A stretch of 64,000 nucleotides of DNA from Verrucomicrobiaceae bacterium E54 (GTDB taxonomy: Bacteria > Verrucomicrobiota > Verrucomicrobiia > Verrucomicrobiales > Akkermansiaceae). The DNA lies in NCBI GenBank assembly GCA_022548915.1, contig JAKZES010000019.1:1-64000 (forward strand). The letters run 5' to 3'. A program made the position numbers and the translations under genes. Numbering within the stretch: position 1 is the stretch's first letter; every line of letters begins with the position of its first letter. Positions 31,899 to 39,502 of this stretch are shown here, one piece after another. The notes below the pieces were generated by a model. It saw only the letters and a list, made by a program, of their open reading frames with translations, searched no databases and was not told where the DNA came from.

Positions 31899-32525
31899 TC
31901 AATCGCGCCGGCGCTGGCGGCTCATTTCATCCATGCGCTTCTCGAGCCGTTCGATGGCCTGGCCCTGTTTCTCGAGCTGGGCGCGCATTTCGCGCAGGGC
32001 GCGGGCCATGCGCTCGGCGCCCGGGTCGCCGCTCCGGGCTTCGGGCTTCTTGTCGGTCTTGCGGTCGGCTCCGGGTTGCTGCCGGTCGCGGTTACCGGGG
32101 CGCACCGGGGGATCGATGCGGATTTCCTGCTTCTTGCCTTCCTGGAGGACCCAGAGGACAAGCGGCTTGCCGCTCCGGGCGCTGGCCGCGACCGCTCCCC
32201 GCAGGGAGTCGAGGTCGCCGACCGGCCTCTTGCCGGCGCTGAGAATGATGTCGCCGTTCTTGAGTCCGGCCCTGGCGGCGGGGCTTCCCTCGACCACGCG
32301 ATCGGCGATCACTCCCGTGTCCTCGGGAAGTTGAAGGTGCTTGCGCAGGAGGCCGTCGAGCGATTCGACCATCACGCCGATGCGCCACTGGGTCGACGCA
32401 ACATCCCGGGTGCGCTCGGCTTCGGGGGCGCGCCGGGGTTCCCGCTCGGGGCGATCCTGGCACCAGGCAGGGGTGGCGAGTGAGGCCAGAAGGGTCAGGC
32501 CGATGAGGATGGATTTCGTTTTCAT
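31899..32525 (-). CDS. Secreted PDZ-domain protein with C-terminal coiled coil
   Basis: This 208-residue protein has a signal peptide (MKTKSILIGLTLLASLATPAWC), a short charged linker and one PDZ domain (about 48-135; GVIADRVVEGSPAARAGLKN then GDIILSAGKRPV). A charged linker and a coiled-coil-like tail follow (MARALREMRAQLEKQGQAIE). No protease domain is attached, so it probably acts as a scaffold or adaptor in the periplasm. After its TGA stop the same frame stays open for 47 more codons with coding-like usage. Confidence 0.82.
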   Translation of the reverse strand: MKTKSILIGLTLLASLATPAWCQDRPEREPRRAPEAERTRDVASTQWRIGVMVESLDGLLRKHLQLPEDTGVIADRVVEGSPAARAGLKNGDIILSAGKRPVGDLDSLRGAVAASARSGKPLVLWVLQEGKKQEIRIDPPVRPGNRDRQQPGADRKTDKKPEARSGDPGAERMARALREMRAQLEKQGQAIERLEKRMDEMSRQRRRD

Positions 32526-32628
32526 GGTACAGGGTGAAACGTCACCGATGGCGGAAAGTTGTGCATCGAATCGCGGGAAAGGACCGCGTCCCGCTCTCCC
32601 TCATCCCGGGGATGGCGTCCCGCGTTCC

Positions 32629-34107
32629 TCACAACCCGGGATACCGGCCCTCGCGCACTTTCCGGAGCATCGCCTGCATGGCCTCGACCCGCTCGGGGTG
32701 CTTCTTGGCCAGGTTGTGGCGTTGCCCGATGTCTTCCTTCAGGTTGTAGAGTTCGGCGGGCGTGCCGTCGTCGGCGGGTTGCCCGTGCTTCTCGTTCCAG
32801 GCCTTGGGCGCGGGACGGAGGTAGCCGGTCTTGGCGTCGATCAGCAGCCAGTCGCCGTCGCGGAAGGCATAGTGGTCCTTCTTGGTGTTGTGCACCATCC
32901 GCGTGCGCGGTCCTGCATCCGTTTCACCCTTGAGGTAGGGCAGGAAGTTGAAGGAATCGATGGCCTGGCCGTCGGGAATTTCGCCGCCAAGCGCGGCGGC
33001 CAGGGTGGCCATCAGGTCGACCTGTGAAATGAGGGCGCCTGACACGGAGCCGGGCTCGGTCAGGCCCGGCCAGCGGATGAGGAAGGGGACGTGATGGCCA
33101 CCTTCGTAGATGTCGCGCTTGAGGCCGCGCAGCGGGGTGGATGACCAGTGGTCGTATTTCTCGTCGCGGGCGTAGGCGTAGGCCTCGGGTCCATTGTCGG
33201 CGGTGAAGACCACGATGGTGTTGCCGGCATGGCCGCTTTCCTCCAGTGCCTTGAGGATTTCGCCGCAGGCGTGGTCGGTCTGGTAAACGAAGTCCCCATA
33301 GGGCCCGGCATCGGATTTCCCGTCGAACTCGTCGTTGGGGATGATCGGCGCGTGGGGAGAAGGGAAGGGGACGTAGAGGAAGAAGGGCTGGTCCTTGCCC
33401 TGGCGCGACCGGACCCACTCGACGCTCTTCCCGGTCAGGGTCGGCAGCACCTGATAGAAGTCCCAGTCGGAGAGCGCCGGACCTGGGCGGGCTTCCCAAT
33501 TTCCCTCCTTGGTCGGCTCTTCGAACTTCCCCGTGATCACGCTGTCGGGGGCCCGGACCAGCTTGTCATCCTCGATCCAGGCATAGGGTGGGAAATTGAT
33601 CACGGTGTCGCCGAAGTAGTGGTCGAAGCCGTGGGCGAGCGGGCCGTCGGGCACCGGCTTCGACCAGTCGAAGTCGCCGGGCTGGATCGACTTCGGCGGG
33701 GTGCCCGGCCTGCGGATCGCGTCCCAGTCCCAGCCGAGGTGCCACTTGCCGATGCAGGCGGTGGTGTAGCCCTTCTGCTGCAGCATTTCCGGCAGGGTGA
33801 GCTGATCGTCCTTGAAGACCGAGGAACCGAGCGCCTGGACGATGCCGTGGAAGTCGCGCCAGTGGTGGCGGCCGGTGAGCAGCGCGTAGCGCGAGGGCGT
33901 GCAGATCCCCGAGGAGGAGTGGCCGTCGGTGAAGCGCAGCCCGGTGGCGGCCAGCTTGTCGAGGTGCGGGGTCGGAATCTTCGACTTCGGGTTGTAGCAG
34001 CCGAGGTCGCCGTAGCCGAGGTCGTCGGCGTAGAGGATGACGATGTTCGGGGGAGCGGCGCCGAGTGAAAGCGTGGCGGCGGCGAGAATGGCGAAGAATG
34101 CCTTCAT
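32629..34107 (-). CDS. Secreted sulfatase 2
   Basis: This 492-residue sulfatase has a signal peptide ([18 protein letters not shown]). The [16 protein letters not shown] metal motif follows, and the formylglycine motif is CTPSR with Cys69. [13 protein letters not shown] and [16 protein letters not shown] are the other conserved catalytic-site blocks. It is closest in layout to arylsulfatase A-type enzymes. The start at 34107 gives a clean signal peptide; the frame upstream is repeat sequence (copy D). It is separate from sulfatases 1 and 3, and the three differ clearly in sequence. Confidence 0.92.
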   Translation of the reverse strand: MKAFFAILAAATLSLGAAPPNIVILYADDLGYGDLGCYNPKSKIPTPHLDKLAATGLRFTDGHSSSGICTPSRYALLTGRHHWRDFHGIVQALGSSVFKDDQLTLPEMLQQKGYTTACIGKWHLGWDWDAIRRPGTPPKSIQPGDFDWSKPVPDGPLAHGFDHYFGDTVINFPPYAWIEDDKLVRAPDSVITGKFEEPTKEGNWEARPGPALSDWDFYQVLPTLTGKSVEWVRSRQGKDQPFFLYVPFPSPHAPIIPNDEFDGKSDAGPYGDFVYQTDHACGEILKALEESGHAGNTIVVFTADNGPEAYAYARDEKYDHWSSTPLRGLKRDIYEGGHHVPFLIRWPGLTEPGSVSGALISQVDLMATLAAALGGEIPDGQAIDSFNFLPYLKGETDAGPRTRMVHNTKKDHYAFRDGDWLLIDAKTGYLRPAPKAWNEKHGQPADDGTPAELYNLKEDIGQRHNLAKKHPERVEAMQAMLRKVREGRYPGL

Positions 34108-34118
34108 GCCTTCGAGCG

Positions 34119-34155
34119 TGAAGTTCCAGGTGGGAAGTTCCAAGGGCCAAAGGGT
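34119..34155. repeat. Dispersed CTTGGAACTT element, copy D (one arm)
   Basis: AAGTTCCAGG and AAGTTCCAAG units lie 12 bp upstream of the sulfatase 2 start codon, so the element overlaps its 5' leader. Confidence 0.55.
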
Positions 34156-34175
34156 CGGCGGCACGGCCCGTGGGG

Positions 34176-34730
34176 TCAGAGTCCGAGTGTGACTCGGACT
34201 TCCTGTTCGACCACATCGAGGCCCTTGAGCAGCAGTTTGGCGGCAGCGGTCTTCGCGTTCCGTGCCTCGAGTCGGTAAACCGGCCGGGACTCAAGAAATT
34301 CTCGCGCCGCGACTGAGGCGGCCTCGTTCACCTGCGCCTCCCATTTCGCCGGGATGCCCTCGATTTCGAGTCGTTCGAACCTGGCGTCATCCAGGAAGAA
34401 CTCCTGTCGGGAGGGGTCATAGCGGAGTGCGGTGGTCAGCGTGGCACCGCCCTGCAGGTTCCGCGGTTCGTCTTCAAGACGGAGGTTGAGCATGACATCC
34501 AGGCCGACGCGGATGCGATCCTCGTCGGCAAGCAGCGTGACCTCGGGATTGGTGAAATCGAGGGTGAACACGAACAGATAGGTCTTCGAAGCGGGGAAGC
34601 GCTCGGCCAGGGCGGCGTCGATCTGGTTCTGGGTGATCGTGACCTCGTAACGCTTGCCTTTGAAGTAGAGGACACCCCCGCAGAGGAGGAGGCCGAGGAG
34701 GGTCAGGCCGATGACGAGGGCTCGCTTCAT
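34176..34730 (-). CDS. DUF1439/YceB-like envelope protein
   Basis: This 184-residue protein has an N-terminal membrane anchor ([20 protein letters not shown]) that includes a cysteine, so it could be a lipoprotein or be held by the uncleaved helix. The rest shows the pattern of YceB-type DUF1439 proteins: [19 protein letters not shown], then [21 protein letters not shown]-terminal [20 protein letters not shown] also fits. This family has a lipid-binding-like (SMP/BPI-related) fold but no assigned role. The assignment is by pattern. Confidence 0.65.
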   Translation of the reverse strand: MKRALVIGLTLLGLLLCGGVLYFKGKRYEVTITQNQIDAALAERFPASKTYLFVFTLDFTNPEVTLLADEDRIRVGLDVMLNLRLEDEPRNLQGGATLTTALRYDPSRQEFFLDDARFERLEIEGIPAKWEAQVNEAASVAAREFLESRPVYRLEARNAKTAAAKLLLKGLDVVEQEVRVTLGL

Positions 34731-34771
34731 GGGATCGTGGTGCGGGCTGGAGCCCATGGTCCGGTTGCCAA

Positions 34772-35650
34772 CTACTGTTGTCCGGTGGACGGGTCTTTCA
34801 TCATCCGATCCAGGGCGCGGGCGAAGCGGGCGGGCGATTCGGGATCGTAGGGAAAGTAGAGCGAGGGTTCGATCAGTTCGACCTCGATGACTGCGGGTGA
34901 TCCGTCGGGGAGGCGCACGAGGTCGACGCGGGCGTAGAGCAGGCGCTCGTCGATGGCGTCGAGGGTGCGCGCGCCGGCGGCCAACAGGTCGTCCTCCGGG
35001 TGGACGGCCCGGATGAGGCCACCGTGTTCCTCCTGGACGCGGAAGTCGCCGGCCTTCGGAGTCTTGACGATGGCGTGGCTGTATTCCGAGTCGAAGTAGA
35101 AGAGGGAGTGCTCACCCTCTCCCTCGATCGACTCGATGAATGGCTGCACGATCAACGGCTGTCCTGAGAAAGTGGCCAGCGGCCAGGTGTCGGGCTGATA
35201 GCGGCAGATGATCGAGATCCCGTCGGCGTTGGCGCCGACCAGCGGTTTGGCGACGAGGCGTTCGGTGCGAAAGTGATCAAAGGACTCGAGAAGCACGGCC
35301 GGGTCGAGGTGGTCGGGCCAGAGTGAGGGGATGATCGTCACACCGCGTGCTTCAAGTTCGCGAAGGTAGGTCTTTTCAAGGTTCCAGCGACAGGTCTCGA
35401 TGGGATTGAGGACCCGGGCGCCGGCTCGCTCGATCTCGGCGAGCCGGCTCAGGAAGGCGTCGGGCCGGAGTTGGTAGTCCCAGGTCGAGCGGATCACCAC
35501 CGCGTCGAAGTTTCCCCAATCGACGTCTTCGGCGGTCCACGGAAGCGTCTCGACCGACCAACCCAGCGCTTCGAGCGGCGGGATGGCGAGGTGGTCGTAA
35601 ATGAAGAAGCCGGTGGGATCGGCGAGGGTGAGGAAGGCGCAACGTGGCAT
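34772..35650 (-). CDS. ATP-grasp protein (RimK/glutathione synthetase-like)
   Basis: This is a 292-residue cytosolic protein with an N-terminal Rossmann-like region (MPRCAFLTLADPTGFFIYDH, VIRSTWDYQLRPDAFL). A nucleotide-binding lysine follows in RLVAKPLVGANADG, then the metal-binding C-terminal segment YARVDLVRLPDGSPAVIEVE and LIEPSLYF. ATP-grasp ligases join a carboxylate to an amine through an acyl phosphate. The substrates are unknown, but the pattern resembles stand-alone RimK-like proteins that modify small molecules or peptides. Confidence 0.8.
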   Translation of the reverse strand: MPRCAFLTLADPTGFFIYDHLAIPPLEALGWSVETLPWTAEDVDWGNFDAVVIRSTWDYQLRPDAFLSRLAEIERAGARVLNPIETCRWNLEKTYLRELEARGVTIIPSLWPDHLDPAVLLESFDHFRTERLVAKPLVGANADGISIICRYQPDTWPLATFSGQPLIVQPFIESIEGEGEHSLFYFDSEYSHAIVKTPKAGDFRVQEEHGGLIRAVHPEDDLLAAGARTLDAIDERLLYARVDLVRLPDGSPAVIEVELIEPSLYFPYDPESPARFARALDRMMKDPSTGQQ

Positions 35651-35763
35651 GGGCGGCCGGAAGGTTGAGGGTCGTTTTGTGGCAAGACCGCCCGGGACGC
35701 AACCCGTTCACCAGACTCTCGCTCGGCGAATCGCTGAAAGCCCGGAGGGCCGGTGACCGTTGA

Positions 35764-37293
35764 GTGGGCGTGAGTGCGGCGCTTCGGCTGATGGCCATCT
35801 TCCTCCTCGTCAGTGGGTTGGAGGCCAGGGATCCTTCCTCGCTTTGGGGCGAGGGGGGCGAGGCGTGGGACCCGGCCGGGCGCCTGCCGGACTTTTCCTT
35901 CGCCGGCTACCATTTCGGCGAGAAGGGCCTTCCCGAGGTCGAGGCGGTCGCCGATGTGACGGATTTCGGAGCCGTGGGGGACGGGGTCACCGACTGCACC
36001 GAGGCGTTCCGCCAGGCGATCGCCGAAGTGGAGGAGGGAGCAATCTTGGTCCCGCCCGGCCGGTTCCTCATCCGTGACATCCTTTGGATCGAGAAGCCGG
36101 GGATCGTGCTGCGTGGCGCCGGACCGCGCCGGACGATTCTCCTCGTCGATACCGAGCTTGAGGACGTCCGTCCGAACATGGGTGCGACGACAAGCGGCAG
36201 GCCGACGTCGAACTACTCGTGGTCGGGTGGTTTCCTGTGGGTGAAGGGGAAGATCGACCGGCCCCGCGTCGCGAAGATCGTCCGGCCGGCGGAGAGGGGC
36301 GGGCGGATTCTCGAGGTGGGCGACACCTCCGGACTCGAAGCCGGGATGCGGGTGGTCATCCGCCAGCAGGATGACGAGGGCAAGTCCCTGCTGTCGCACC
36401 TTTACTCCGGGGATTCCGGAGACGTTTCGAAGATCACCTCGCCGGTGGAGCCGGAGATGGTGGCCCGGATCGCGACGATCGACGGCGATTTGATCGAACT
36501 CGACCGGCCCCTGCAGATCGATGTGCGGATGGACTGGACACCGGCGCTGCACGGCTTCGAGCCGTCGGTCGAGGAGGTGGGGATCGAGGATCTGGCGATC
36601 GAGTTTCCATCCAAACCCTACGCCGGGCATTTCACCGAGCGGGGGATGAACGGCATCGCGATGAACGGGGTCGCGAACTGCTGGGTCCGCAACGTGCGGA
36701 TCTCCAACAGTGACTCGGGTGTCTATCTGAGCGGGGTGAACTGCAGCATGAAGGGCGTGCTGCTCGACTCGGTGCGCGAACCGGAGAAAGGATGCACCGG
36801 CCACCACGGGATCACGGTCGGCAGGGATTGCCTGGTCGAGAACTTCATTTTCAAGACCCGCTTCATCCACGACATCACCGTGACGAGTCTCGGATCCGGA
36901 AACGTGATCAAGAACGGGCGCGGGCCCGACCTTTCCTTCGACCACCACAAGCGGGCGCCGCACGACAACCTGTTCTGCCGAATCGATGTCGGCGAGGGGA
37001 AGTCGGTCTGGCGCTGTGGCGGGGGTGCCGCACTTGGCCGCCACAGCGGCGCTCGGACAACGTTCTGGGCGATCGAATCGAAGCGTCCGATCGCCTGGCC
37101 GCCCGATGGTTTCGGGCCCGACTCGATGAACCTCGTCGGAGTCCGCGGAAAAGGCCCGGGAGTGACCGACATCGACGGTCGCTGGCACGAGATGATTGAA
37201 CCGTCCCTGCTGGTGCCCTCCGACCTTCACGCCGCGCAGCTCAAGCGTCGAATGGCCGACCGGATTCCGGTGACGACCGGATCAATCGAGTGA
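35764..37293 (+). CDS. Secreted pectate-lyase-superfamily beta-helix protein
   Basis: This 509-residue protein carries a signal-like N-terminus. The start is GTG at 35764; GTG 35770 or ATG 35791, beginning MAIFLLVSG, are also possible. It then shows the Pectate_lyase_3 opening VTDFGAVGDGVTDCTEAFRQ. Right-handed beta-helix repeats follow (GIVLRGAGPRRTIL, NGIAMNGVANCWVRNVRIS, then SDSGVYLSG). Such proteins often cleave acidic polysaccharides or act as scaffolds for carbohydrate binding. Catalytic residues could not be set from sequence. It fits the polysaccharide-degradation theme. Confidence 0.8.
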   Translation: MGVSAALRLMAIFLLVSGLEARDPSSLWGEGGEAWDPAGRLPDFSFAGYHFGEKGLPEVEAVADVTDFGAVGDGVTDCTEAFRQAIAEVEEGAILVPPGRFLIRDILWIEKPGIVLRGAGPRRTILLVDTELEDVRPNMGATTSGRPTSNYSWSGGFLWVKGKIDRPRVAKIVRPAERGGRILEVGDTSGLEAGMRVVIRQQDDEGKSLLSHLYSGDSGDVSKITSPVEPEMVARIATIDGDLIELDRPLQIDVRMDWTPALHGFEPSVEEVGIEDLAIEFPSKPYAGHFTERGMNGIAMNGVANCWVRNVRISNSDSGVYLSGVNCSMKGVLLDSVREPEKGCTGHHGITVGRDCLVENFIFKTRFIHDITVTSLGSGNVIKNGRGPDLSFDHHKRAPHDNLFCRIDVGEGKSVWRCGGGAALGRHSGARTTFWAIESKRPIAWPPDGFGPDSMNLVGVRGKGPGVTDIDGRWHEMIEPSLLVPSDLHAAQLKRRMADRIPVTTGSIE

Positions 37294-37375
37294 GCGAAAA
37301 GCACGGCCTTGAACCGGGGGTCGATGGGTTACTCGGCGAATTGACATCGCAGTTCGGCTTGTGGTCCTCTTTGCC

Positions 37376-37439
37376 AGCACTCCGACGAGCCGAAGGTCCA
37401 CGCGCTGCGTGGGCTCCGATGTAGGCCCGAAGGAGTGCT
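37376..37439. repeat. Weak inverted repeat in the gap before the defence island
   Basis: AGCACTCC (37376-37383) is inverted as GGAGTGCT (37432-37439), with a further CCACGCGCTGCGTGG hairpin inside. It is the only structure I see in the 212-bp gap from 37294 to 37506. Confidence 0.45.
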
Positions 37440-37506
37440 TCCGTTTTCTGGCTTCACCCAGGTTTGGAATATTCAGCCTCTTTTGGGCAGATAGCGAAAC
37501 CGAGAT

Positions 37507-37944
37507 TCAGCGGCTCGGGTTCTTTCGTGGGGTGGTGGATTTTGCGGCCTTCTTCTTCGGCTCGTAGAAGGAAACACTCGGGAGGAGGTAAACGCCCGAC
37601 TCCATCCTGCCGGAAAGGCCCGCGATCAGTTCGCGGACGCTTCCAAACAGGATGCTCGCACCATTGACGCCGACGAGGCGCGGGATCGCTTCTTCCGGGT
37701 ATTCATTGCGCACGCGAAAGTCCCCCTCGATCTCCACCTCACCGCACACGGAAGCCGTCGGCTCTTTCTCGTTCCCGCCGAACTTGACCTTCAATTGTAC
37801 GCGCCACGCCCTTGGATCGTCCTCGCGGGTGAGAAGGGTGGTCGTCGCGGTGACGACATCGGGCTTGGATGTTTCCTCGCGGCCGGTTTCCTTGACCGTG
37901 ATCGCGACGAGTCGGCTCCGCTCAAGCTGCAAGGGCGAATTCAT
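37507..37944 (-). CDS. SecB-like chaperone of a TAC module
   Basis: This 145-residue protein aligns by eye with SecB over its whole core: LQLERSRLVAIT (compare SecB FQIQRIYTKDIS), then WRVQLKVKFGGNEKEPTASV. VNGASILFGSVRELIAGLSG and then YLLPSVSFYE match SecB NILFPYARECITSMVSRG and LNLAPVNFDAL in order. A basic lysine-rich tail follows. The gene starts 23 bases inside the end of the antitoxin gene. In toxin-antitoxin-chaperone systems such a SecB-like protein protects the antitoxin from degradation (established for M. tuberculosis HigB1-HigA1-Rv1957). A role as housekeeping SecB is unlikely given the context. Confidence 0.78.
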   Translation of the reverse strand: MNSPLQLERSRLVAITVKETGREETSKPDVVTATTTLLTREDDPRAWRVQLKVKFGGNEKEPTASVCGEVEIEGDFRVRNEYPEEAIPRLVGVNGASILFGSVRELIAGLSGRMESGVYLLPSVSFYEPKKKAAKSTTPRKNPSR

Positions 37945-38311
37945 TGGAATCGGCGGCGAGGGTCTCGGGGTCAGACTTGGCGTCGGGCTTGGTGGTCCGT
38001 TTCTTCTGCACGTTGATCCACATTCCCTCGCATTCGCGGGGCAGGAGGTGGGCGCGGAGGTCGCAGCCCACCGCGTCGGAGATCTTGACCAGGCTGTCCA
38101 CGGTCAGGTTGCCGGGCTGGTTCAGCACCTTCGACACGTAGGCGAGGCTGGTGCCGAGGCGGCGGGCGAGCTCGGTACGGTTCACGCCTTGCTCCTTCAT
38201 CCGGTCCAGCAGGGACTCGGTGAATTCGAGGGACACCGCCTCCACCCGGTAGGTGTGGCTGTCGCGGGCCTTCTCGAAGGCCCTGGCAAGTTTCTTGAAG
38301 GGGTCGCTCAT
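37922..38311 (-). CDS. XRE-type antitoxin with C-terminal tail (TAC module)
   Basis: This 129-residue protein has a lambda-repressor-like helix-turn-helix at about 34-90 (TESLLDRMKEQGVNRTELAR, RLGTSLAYVSKVLN, NLTVDSLVKISDAVGCDLRA). A 35- to 40-residue tail with MWINVQKK and EFALAA follows. HigA-type antitoxins of TAC systems carry such a tail as a chaperone-addiction region (family knowledge); this tail is the candidate. The gene overlaps the toxin gene by ATGA (38308-38311) and the chaperone gene by 23 bases. It is expected to bind the palindrome at 38736-38751 and repress its operon. Confidence 0.82.
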   Translation of the reverse strand: MSDPFKKLARAFEKARDSHTYRVEAVSLEFTESLLDRMKEQGVNRTELARRLGTSLAYVSKVLNQPGNLTVDSLVKISDAVGCDLRAHLLPRECEGMWINVQKKRTTKPDAKSDPETLAADSNEFALAA

Positions 38312-38727
38312 GGTTCGATGATGGTGACTTGGTTGCGTTTGCTGGCGGCCTTGTAAGCCTTCATCCGCCGGGTGGCGGTCTTGAGGTCCTTTTGCGGGGT
38401 TTGCTGCGACTTTTTCACGATGCCGTGGGTGCAGATGACGAGCCGCCCCTTGTCGTGGAAAAAGAAGAGCCGCAGGCATCCGGCTTTGAATTCCTTGAGC
38501 CCGCCGCAGCCTTTGAGCTGGCGGACCTTCTGCTTGTTCGAGGGTAGTCCGTGCTCGGCGCTCCGGATGAGCAGGGCGGTGAGCTTGGAAAAATCGTCGA
38601 CATGGTCTTCGGCGGCTTGGGCGAGGAAATCGGCGACCGGCCACTTGCCGTCCTCCCCGAGCGCGAAGATCCGGCAGCGCGGTTCTTCGGAGTCTTCAGC
38701 GGGGAACGGCAGGCGTCGGAGCTGCAT
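38308..38727 (-). CDS. HigB/Gp49-like toxin (TAC module)
   Basis: This 139-residue protein resembles the HigB/phage Gp49-like RelE-superfamily toxins: WPVADFLAQAAEDHVDDFSK, then NKQKVRQLKGCGGLKEFKAG. CLRLFFFHDKGRLVICTHG and KKSQQTPQKDLKTATRRMKAY follow, the usual basic-strand-then-helix ending. Such toxins cleave mRNA on the ribosome. It is the first gene of the three, as in HigBA-type operons where the toxin precedes the antitoxin. The start codon lies 8 bp from a palindrome and next to a -10-like box, so the transcript may be leaderless. Confidence 0.83.
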   Translation of the reverse strand: MQLRRLPFPAEDSEEPRCRIFALGEDGKWPVADFLAQAAEDHVDDFSKLTALLIRSAEHGLPSNKQKVRQLKGCGGLKEFKAGCLRLFFFHDKGRLVICTHGIVKKSQQTPQKDLKTATRRMKAYKAASKRNQVTIIEP

Positions 38728-38732
38728 GAGGA

Positions 38733-38759
38733 ATATTAACCCGTGGGTTAAGGCGTCAA
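38733..38759 (-). promoter_or_regulatory. Promoter and operator of the TAC operon
   Basis: On the minus strand, TTGACG (38754-38759) serves as a -35 and TAATAT (38733-38738) as a -10, 15 bp apart. Between and overlapping them is the inverted repeat TTAACCC-AC-GGGTTAA (38736-38751), a likely antitoxin binding site. The expected transcription start coincides with the toxin ATG at 38727. Confidence 0.7.
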
Positions 38760-38821
38760 GGGGCTTGTGAGTCCTTCTTGGGCGGCCGGCATGGTAGGCT
38801 CATTGATTTGGTTCGGAAGTC

Positions 38822-39502
38822 CTAAAGAAATTCCGCGAGACGGTTCAGATCGGTTGAGTGGAAGGCGGAGATGTTTGGAGGATCGTTCCAGTCCCGATCG
38901 ATCTCGGATTCAAAGGCCCGGCTCTTCGCAAGCTGATTCAGAATGTCGGCGACGATTTCGACCTCGTAGTAGCGGAGAGTCAGCGGACGGGTAAGAGCCA
39001 CCAGTCTCAGACGGCGGTGCCATCCGGGAAGGATTCGTGGACGGGATACTTCGGACCGATGAATGCAAGGCAACTCGACCAGCATTTTTGCCAGTTCGCG
39101 AAGCCGTTGTTCCTGGGTCTCGCTTTGCTTGCTGGTCACGGTCGCGGTGAACCTTAGAACCAGGTCGCTCCGCGTCTCGCAGGCGCCACGCGCTTCGGCA
39201 ACGAGCGCGTCATTTGGAAGGATGTTCCCTGACTGGTCGACCACCATGCCATCGAGCTGCGGGTAGCAGTCCCCCAGCCGGACTTCGAGCCATCGCTTCA
39301 CGGTCATCTTGCCACTGGCCGCACGCTCGAAAGCGTAAGAGGATGGGTCTGGGGATGAAGCATTAAAGCCGTTTCTGAACCGAAGATGGATGAAGAAACC
39401 CTCGATGGTGGAGATCCGACCTGCGAGGTCTTCCAACTCGGTCGGGGTTGCAGGGTAGACACCCCTGGGAATCTGGTAGGTGGCTGATGCTTTGGTGGTC
39501 AT
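38822..39502 (-). CDS. Unknown protein coupled to the restriction-modification gene
   Basis: This 226-residue protein has no recognised family. It begins MTTKASATYQIPRGVYPATP and contains LEDLAGRISTIEGFFIHLRF, WLEVRLGDCYPQLDGM and RRLRLVALTRPLTLRYYEVE. It has no signal peptide or membrane segment. Its start overlaps the stop of the type IIG enzyme gene by ATGA (39499-39502), so it is co-translated with it. It may be a partner or controller of that enzyme, or a separate defence gene. Its codon usage is less GC-rich than the window average. Confidence 0.65.
   Translation of the reverse strand: MTTKASATYQIPRGVYPATPTELEDLAGRISTIEGFFIHLRFRNGFNASSPDPSSYAFERAASGKMTVKRWLEVRLGDCYPQLDGMVVDQSGNILPNDALVAEARGACETRSDLVLRFTATVTSKQSETQEQRLRELAKMLVELPCIHRSEVSRPRILPGWHRRLRLVALTRPLTLRYYEVEIVADILNQLAKSRAFESEIDRDWNDPPNISAFHSTDLNRLAEFL

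Noticed and set aside
31492-31902. A 136-codon minus-strand frame
   Set aside because: It is arginine/serine/proline-rich and out of phase with the coding-like frames in the same interval, so it was treated as a shadow.
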